Of a stretch of 64,000 nucleotides of DNA, positions 59,664 to 64,000 are shown one piece after another (position 1 is the first letter of the stretch; each line of letters starts with the position of its first letter). The stretch is from the NCBI GenBank assembly GCA_018702955.1, contig JABJEK010000009.1, forward strand, positions 37,011 through 101,010, written 5' to 3'. The notes beneath the pieces were generated by a model, which searched no databases, had not been told where the DNA came from, and saw only the letters and a list, made by a program, of their open reading frames with translations. This DNA is from Rhodospirillaceae bacterium (GTDB lineage: Bacteria > Pseudomonadota > Alphaproteobacteria > UBA6615). Both the position numbers and the translations under genes were made by a program.

Positions 59664-60989
59664 CTATGACTTCGCACGTGCGTCGATCCAGTCGCCCAGC
59701 GCATCGATCGCCAACTCGGATTTCTCTCCGTCCGCGCGGTGCTTGACCTCGACCTTGCCGTCCTTGAGACCGCGCGGGCCGACCGTGAGCTGCCAGGGAA
59801 TGCCTACCAGATCCATGTCCGCGAATTTGCCACCGGCCCGTTCGTCGCGATCGTCATAGAGAACCTCGACACCGGCCGCCCCGAGGTCGGCATATATCCG
59901 CTCACATGTCGCATCGCAGTCCGCATCGCCGACCTTGAGATTGATCAGACCCACTGTCCAGGGTGCAACGGATTCCGGCCAGATAATGCCGTTATCGTCA
60001 TGCGAGGCCTCGATGATCGCGCCGACCAGCCGTGAGACGCCGATGCCGTAGCTGCCCATTTCGAGCGTGATCTTCTGCCCGTCGGGGCCCTGCACCGCAG
60101 CCCCGAGCGGCTCGGAGTATTTCGTCCCGAAATAGAAGATGTGCCCGACCTCGATCCCGCGTGCGGTGATCAGTTGATCATCCGCAACATCGCATGCGTC
60201 GGCATCGTGCATTTCATCCGTCGCTGCATAATGCGCCGTCCACTTGTCGACTTGTGGCTGCAGATCGGAATCGTAGTCCAGATCATCACCCGGTGCATCC
60301 ATATCCAGAAGCGCCTGGTCACAAAAAACCGCGCTTTCGCCGGTCTCGGCGAGGACAATGAACTCGTGGCTCAGATCGCCCCCGATCGGGCCTGTATCCG
60401 CCGCCATCGGCACCGCTTTGAGCCCCATGCGGGCATAGGTGCGCAGATAGGCGAGGAACATCTTGTTGTAGGAATGAACCGCGCCGTTCTTGTCGAGATC
60501 GAAGGAGTAATTGTCCTTCATCAGGAATTCACGGCCGCGCATAACACCAAACCGGGGCCGCACTTCGTCGCGGAACTTCCACTGGATGTTGTACAGGTTC
60601 TTCGGCAGATCGCGATAACTGGTGACCTCGTTGGCCACGATATCGGTGATCACTTCCTCGGCCGTCGGCCCATAGAGTAATTCGCGGTCATGACGGTCCG
60701 TGATCCGCAGCATTTCCTTGCCGTAATCCTCATATCGCCCGGACCCCCGCCACAACTCGGCTGACTGGATCGTCGGCATCAGGACCTCCTGGGCCCCGGC
60801 GCGATCCTGTTCCTCACGGACGATCTGGGCGATCTTGTGCAACACCCGCAGGCCCATCGGCAGCCAGGTGTAAATGCCGGCAGCAGACTGGCGCACCATC
60901 CCCGCACGCAGCATCAACCGATGCGAAACGATCTGCGCCTCGGCGGGGGTTTCTTTCAGGGTCGGCAAAAACAAACGGGTACGCCGCAT
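59664..60989 (-). CDS. proS: Prolyl-tRNA synthetase, short alphaproteobacterial type
   Basis: Class II synthetase of 441 residues. Motifs 1-3 are visible around [37 protein letters not shown] [19 protein letters not shown], and [17 protein letters not shown]. The ProX/YbaK editing insertion of long bacterial ProRS is absent, as expected in this lineage. GGAG precedes the ATG by eight bases. Confidence 0.96.
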   Translation of the reverse strand: MRRTRLFLPTLKETPAEAQIVSHRLMLRAGMVRQSAAGIYTWLPMGLRVLHKIAQIVREEQDRAGAQEVLMPTIQSAELWRGSGRYEDYGKEMLRITDRHDRELLYGPTAEEVITDIVANEVTSYRDLPKNLYNIQWKFRDEVRPRFGVMRGREFLMKDNYSFDLDKNGAVHSYNKMFLAYLRTYARMGLKAVPMAADTGPIGGDLSHEFIVLAETGESAVFCDQALLDMDAPGDDLDYDSDLQPQVDKWTAHYAATDEMHDADACDVADDQLITARGIEVGHIFYFGTKYSEPLGAAVQGPDGQKITLEMGSYGIGVSRLVGAIIEASHDDNGIIWPESVAPWTVGLINLKVGDADCDATCERIYADLGAAGVEVLYDDRDERAGGKFADMDLVGIPWQLTVGPRGLKDGKVEVKHRADGEKSELAIDALGDWIDARAKS

Positions 60990-61070
60990 TCACGTTCTCC
61001 AACAGGGACTTGGCACTGGCGGGAGCCAGCGCGCGGGAGAGTATGAAAAACCGCGCACGCCTGTCCATGT

Positions 61071-62450
61071 TCATTCGTCTGATTCGTCGCCTTCGCCAAG
61101 CAGCCATACATCCACTGTGCCTTCACGCCCGCGTAAACTCAGCCCGCCATGAGGTGCAATACCCTCCCGCAACGCAGCGAGATCATCCGGCTTGCTGTCC
61201 TGAACGGCGCGCATCAGGGCGTCACTCACGATCAGGCGACTGTCGACGGTGCGCGTGCTTTCCTCCAGGCGCGACGCCACATTCACGGTGTCGCCGATGA
61301 CCGCAAATTCAAGTCGACGCTCGCTGCCCACATCGCCCATGACGATGGGCCCGAAATGCGCACCGACCGAGAGCCGCACAATGGGAAACCCCGCCGCCTC
61401 GCGCCGGGTGTTCCATTCGTCCACCGCCGTCAGCATGGCGCGCGCGCAGCGCAACGTATTGGCCGCGTCTTGCGGGCTGGTGCGCGGCGTGCCGAACGTC
61501 GCCATCACCCCGTCTCCGAGGAATTTATCCAGCGTGCCGCCATGTTCGAAGACGGCGCGCTCCATCCGGTGATGAAAGGCCCGCAACATCTCGATCAGCT
61601 CTTCCGGCGTGACCATTTCGGCAAACCGGCTGAATCCCACCAGATCGGCAAACAGTATGCCGACTTCCTGCGACTGCACGGTCTCCAGGGCGCCGTCATA
61701 TCCGGCCAGTTCGTCGACGATGTTCGGTGGAAAGTATCGCGCGAGGTTCGAGCGCTCACGCGCTGCCATTACCTGCTGGCGGATCAGGCGGCGGTTGCGC
61801 AGTACCGCGGTCGCCAGCACCGACGTCGACAGGATCATCACCAATATTTCGGTCGTGCGCACATCAAGCGAGACGAAGTGCGGATCGAGGAAACGTTCCA
61901 GCCGCAGCGCCGGCGTCTCGAATGAGGGGATCGCGAACAGGGTCTCTGGAAAACCTGCGACCCAAAAAACGCCGCCGACCCAGGCAATGATGCAGGCGAG
62001 GCCCGCGAACAGCATGGCCCGCGCAGAAAAGCTGCCGAGTAAAAACAGCGAAATCAGAAGATAATAGTAATTGAAGCTGCCAAAGCGGAACGATGCCTGC
62101 GGCGGCCAGAGTTCGAATCCCGCCAAAAATGGATTGGGTGCCAGCAACGCGAAGGTGATGACCACCACATCGAACAGGAAGAAACCGAACGCGTGCGCGT
62201 CGCTACGAAACCCGCGCCGAGACAACAGATAATGCCCATACGCACTGGCGACAAAAAGCGCGATGACCGGCACATAGAACCATCCGGCTTCGCCGAGCAG
62301 AACGACCAGCCAGATCGATATCGCGAGGCTGGTGCCGCCGCGGAGATGGGCGGCCAGCCGGAGGCCCTGACGCTCATGGGCCTGGATTGCAGTACTGAGG
62401 CGCGCATCAAGACGCGCCATTGCATCGGGGTCGAAACTCGGATCCGTCAT
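61071..62450 (-). CDS. Membrane-bound class III adenylate/guanylate cyclase
   Basis: A 459-residue protein with about six N-terminal membrane helices (40-57, 59-77, 89-106, 127-145, 148-168, 203-220) and a C-terminal cyclase domain (about 255-440). The metal ligands D269 in LFADLVGFS and D313 in LGDGVMATFG, base-binding K309 and the N390/R394 pair in GDTVNVASRLE are all present, so it should be active; Lys309 suggests ATP as substrate. The ATG at 62450 is preferred to the adjacent GTG; GGAG precedes it. The membrane part matches no sensor I can name. Confidence 0.92.
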   Translation of the reverse strand: MTDPSFDPDAMARLDARLSTAIQAHERQGLRLAAHLRGGTSLAISIWLVVLLGEAGWFYVPVIALFVASAYGHYLLSRRGFRSDAHAFGFFLFDVVVITFALLAPNPFLAGFELWPPQASFRFGSFNYYYLLISLFLLGSFSARAMLFAGLACIIAWVGGVFWVAGFPETLFAIPSFETPALRLERFLDPHFVSLDVRTTEILVMILSTSVLATAVLRNRRLIRQQVMAARERSNLARYFPPNIVDELAGYDGALETVQSQEVGILFADLVGFSRFAEMVTPEELIEMLRAFHHRMERAVFEHGGTLDKFLGDGVMATFGTPRTSPQDAANTLRCARAMLTAVDEWNTRREAAGFPIVRLSVGAHFGPIVMGDVGSERRLEFAVIGDTVNVASRLEESTRTVDSRLIVSDALMRAVQDSKPDDLAALREGIAPHGGLSLRGREGTVDVWLLGEGDESDE

Positions 62451-62525
62451 CACACCACTCCGGATTCATACGACCGGGGGTTTACGACATGCCTGATGGG
62501 AAAGAAACCGGAGGACGCCGGTCCG

Positions 62526-62936
62526 CTAGTTCGTAACGCCAATCTGCTGACAGCGTTTCGCCAGCTCTTGCTGCGCGTGTCCGCCAATAGGCTGACCATT
62601 GAAGGTCACGCGACCGTCACGGTTGATTTGAACCTCGCCCACCGTCGGGCGCGCCAGAAAGGGCGTCTCGATGCCCAGATTTGTTGCCAGATCGATGGTC
62701 ACGGGTATCGAAATCACCTCCGGAACGTTGATCTGGGGCTGCGCGTTCAAATCTGCGGGCGCGACGGCATTGCCGTTCACGTCGATACCTGGCCGGTAAG
62801 AGACATCGGACGCGGCCACATGGGTCACGAGCTGGCGGCAGTCAGAATCGGTTATCTGCACGGTTGTTTGCGCGTGAACGGGCGCAGAAACAGCCAGAAA
62901 CAGGGCAAAACCCACGAATATCGGTGTATTTCGCAT
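62526..62936 (-). CDS. Small exported protein of unknown function
   Basis: A 136-residue protein with a clear signal peptide (1-23, cleavage near VHAQT). The mature part has two cysteines (C33 and C129) that could form a disulfide, and IPVTIDLATNLGIETP and GEVQINRDGRVTFNGQPI in the middle. No family is recognised. It lies 75 bases upstream of the cyclase gene on the same strand, so may be co-expressed. ATGs at 62945 and 62957 are alternative starts. Confidence 0.75.
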   Translation of the reverse strand: MRNTPIFVGFALFLAVSAPVHAQTTVQITDSDCRQLVTHVAASDVSYRPGIDVNGNAVAPADLNAQPQINVPEVISIPVTIDLATNLGIETPFLARPTVGEVQINRDGRVTFNGQPIGGHAQQELAKRCQQIGVTN

Positions 62937-63043
62937 GGTGCACATGTAGCGAACCATTCTTAATAAAGCGGTAACGGGTTCCCCGGGAATCGGGCTAACG
63001 TTTTTACAGCAAGAGGGGAATCGCCAAATTTTAGGTTCGGCCG

Positions 63044-63060
63044 TGCACAGATTTTGTGCA
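63044..63060. promoter_or_regulatory. NtrC-like 17-bp dyad upstream of the purine permease
   Basis: TGCACAGATTTTGTGCA is a perfect TGCAC-N7-GTGCA dyad, the layout of enterobacterial NtrC sites; it extends to GTGCAC on both sides. It lies 53 bases before the permease start. No good sigma-54 promoter (GG-N10-GC) is seen between: the best is TGG-N10-GG near 63077-63091, which lacks the final C. Confidence 0.45.
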
Positions 63061-63112
63061 CTTTCCGCTCTCGCGTGGATATTTCATGGGGAACCACGGG
63101 AGACTTTTACAA

Positions 63113-64000
63113 ATGCTCGATAACCTATTCAAGCTGTCGGATCACGGAACGACAGTCCGCATCGAAGTGATGGCGGGCCTGACGACGTTCCTGACGATGG
63201 CCTACATCATCATCGTCAATCCGGACATCATGTCCGCGGCAGGCATGGACAAGGGCGCGCTGTTCGTCGCCACCTGTGTCGCGGCAGCCGTTGGCTGTCT
63301 GATCATGGGCCTGTGGGCCAACTACCCGATCGCGCTGGCACCGGGGCTCGGACTCAACGCCTTCTTCGCCTTCGGCGTTGTCGGCGGCATGGGTGTGCCA
63401 TGGCAGACGGCTCTCGGCGTCATCTTCCTGTCGGGCGTGTTCTTCCTGATCATCACGATCCTGCCGATCAGGGCCGCGATCATCAACTCGATACCAAAAT
63501 CTCTGAAAATGTCGATTTCGGCAGGCATCGGCCTGTTCATCGGCGTCATCGCGATGGAGATTTCGGGCATTACGGTTGATCACCCGGTCACGCTCGTCAC
63601 TCTCGGTGAGGTCGCCTCGCCGCAGGTAATCCTTGTGGCCATCGGGTTCATCGGCATCATCGCTCTGGACCGGCTCGCTGTTCCGGGCGCTATCGTGCTC
63701 GGGATTATCGGCACGACCATCCTGGCCCACATCTTCGGCCTGGGCGGTTCGACGGCGCTGGACTTCTCCATCCCGTCGCTCGCACCGACCTTCCTGCAAC
63801 TGGATATCGCCGGCGCGTTCCAGATCAGTATGATCTCGGTGATCATCGCCTTCCTGTTCGTCGACATGTTCGACACGGCGGGGACGTTGATCGGTGTGTC
63901 ACATCGTGCGGGCTTACTCGACGAGGACGGAAAGCTCCCGCGCATGGGCAAGGCTCTGTCTGCCGATAGTATCGCCACCATCACCGGCTCGCTGGTCGGC
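63113..64000 (+). CDS. NCS2 purine permease, AzgA type (cut by window edge)
   Basis: The frame runs from an ATG at 63113 to the window edge, 296 codons without a stop. The N-terminus MLDNLFKLSDHGTTVRIEVM and AGLTTFLTMAYIIIVNPDIM are hallmarks of the AzgA-like guanine/hypoxanthine/adenine transporter group. ANYPIALAPGLGLNAFFAFG and FLFVDMFDTAGTLIGVSHR are further motifs. About eight helices are present in this part of an expected 430-residue protein. CGGGAG lies about 14 bases before the ATG. An NtrC-like dyad upstream would suit nitrogen scavenging. Confidence 0.9.
   Translation, partial: MLDNLFKLSDHGTTVRIEVMAGLTTFLTMAYIIIVNPDIMSAAGMDKGALFVATCVAAAVGCLIMGLWANYPIALAPGLGLNAFFAFGVVGGMGVPWQTALGVIFLSGVFFLIITILPIRAAIINSIPKSLKMSISAGIGLFIGVIAMEISGITVDHPVTLVTLGEVASPQVILVAIGFIGIIALDRLAVPGAIVLGIIGTTILAHIFGLGGSTALDFSIPSLAPTFLQLDIAGAFQISMISVIIAFLFVDMFDTAGTLIGVSHRAGLLDEDGKLPRMGKALSADSIATITGSLVG

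Noticed and set aside
63077..63091. Possible sigma-54 promoter (TGG-N10-GG) before the purine permease
   Set aside because: The required GC at -12 reads GG, and the distance to the NtrC-like dyad is short. Not reported as a promoter.

Overview
The window is a dense, almost entirely core-genome segment of a Gram-negative alphaproteobacterium, most like the Rhodospirillales and relatives. The evidence is the dusB-ntrB-ntrC-ntrY order, a fused IspDF, a pyruvate dehydrogenase E1-beta with its own lipoyl domain, LpxI rather than LpxH, a GAAC-N7-GAAC type LexA box before lexA, and complete lipid A and BAM genes. GC content is high and genes are tightly packed: many pairs overlap by 1-11 bases, and no gene-free stretch exceeds 300 bases (the largest is about 237, at 26200-26436). 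I see no tRNA, rRNA, CRISPR, prophage or insertion sequence. The assignment to order is inference; I could not run a search.

Layout. 1-5529 (minus): ypjD-like gene, then dusB-ntrB-ntrC-ntrY, the nitrogen-regulation operon; ntrY is cut by the left edge. 5680-8326 (plus): ispDF-pgpA-cinA-VOC gene. 8323-21024 (minus): tpiA, secG, pyrG-kdsA-eno, ftsB, pdhA-pdhB-pdhC-lpd-lipA-ratA, that is glycolysis, pyruvate dehydrogenase with its lipoate supply, CTP and Kdo synthesis. 21223-32488 (mostly plus): ppiD-trpE, then two opposite-strand genes (a darcynin-like gene and a divergent polysaccharide deacetylase) which separate trpE from trpG-trpD-trpC-moaC-(membrane protein)-moeA-(membrane protein)-lexA. 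comEC (minus) is divergent from gltX-gltA (plus). 37672-53074 (minus): the long translation/envelope run rpsB-tsf-pyrH-frr-uppS-cdsA-dxr-rseP-bamA-ompH-lpxD-fabZ-lpxA-lpxI-lpxB, followed by gloA and a cupin gene. 53279-62936 (minus): two tandem small cupin genes, dnaE, lolC-lolD, proS, a membrane-bound class III nucleotide cyclase and a small exported protein. 63113 to the right edge (plus): an AzgA-type purine permease, incomplete.

How it works together. The minus-strand run supplies isoprenoid carrier lipid (dxr, uppS, with ispDF further left), phospholipid precursor (cdsA, pgpA), lipid A (lpxA/D/I/B, fabZ, kdsA), and outer-membrane protein and lipoprotein export (bamA, ompH, rseP, lolCD, ppiD, secG), alongside translation factors.

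No clearly new multi-gene system is visible. The most interesting signals are regulatory or concern small unknown genes: a 17-bp NtrC-like dyad before the purine permease, in the same window as ntrBC; a perfect and a near-perfect LexA box before lexA; a Met-His-Trp-stop mini-frame in a hairpin loop before trpGDC; two unknown membrane proteins embedded in the moaC-moeA-lexA run; and a tandem pair of small cupins between rpsB and dnaE.
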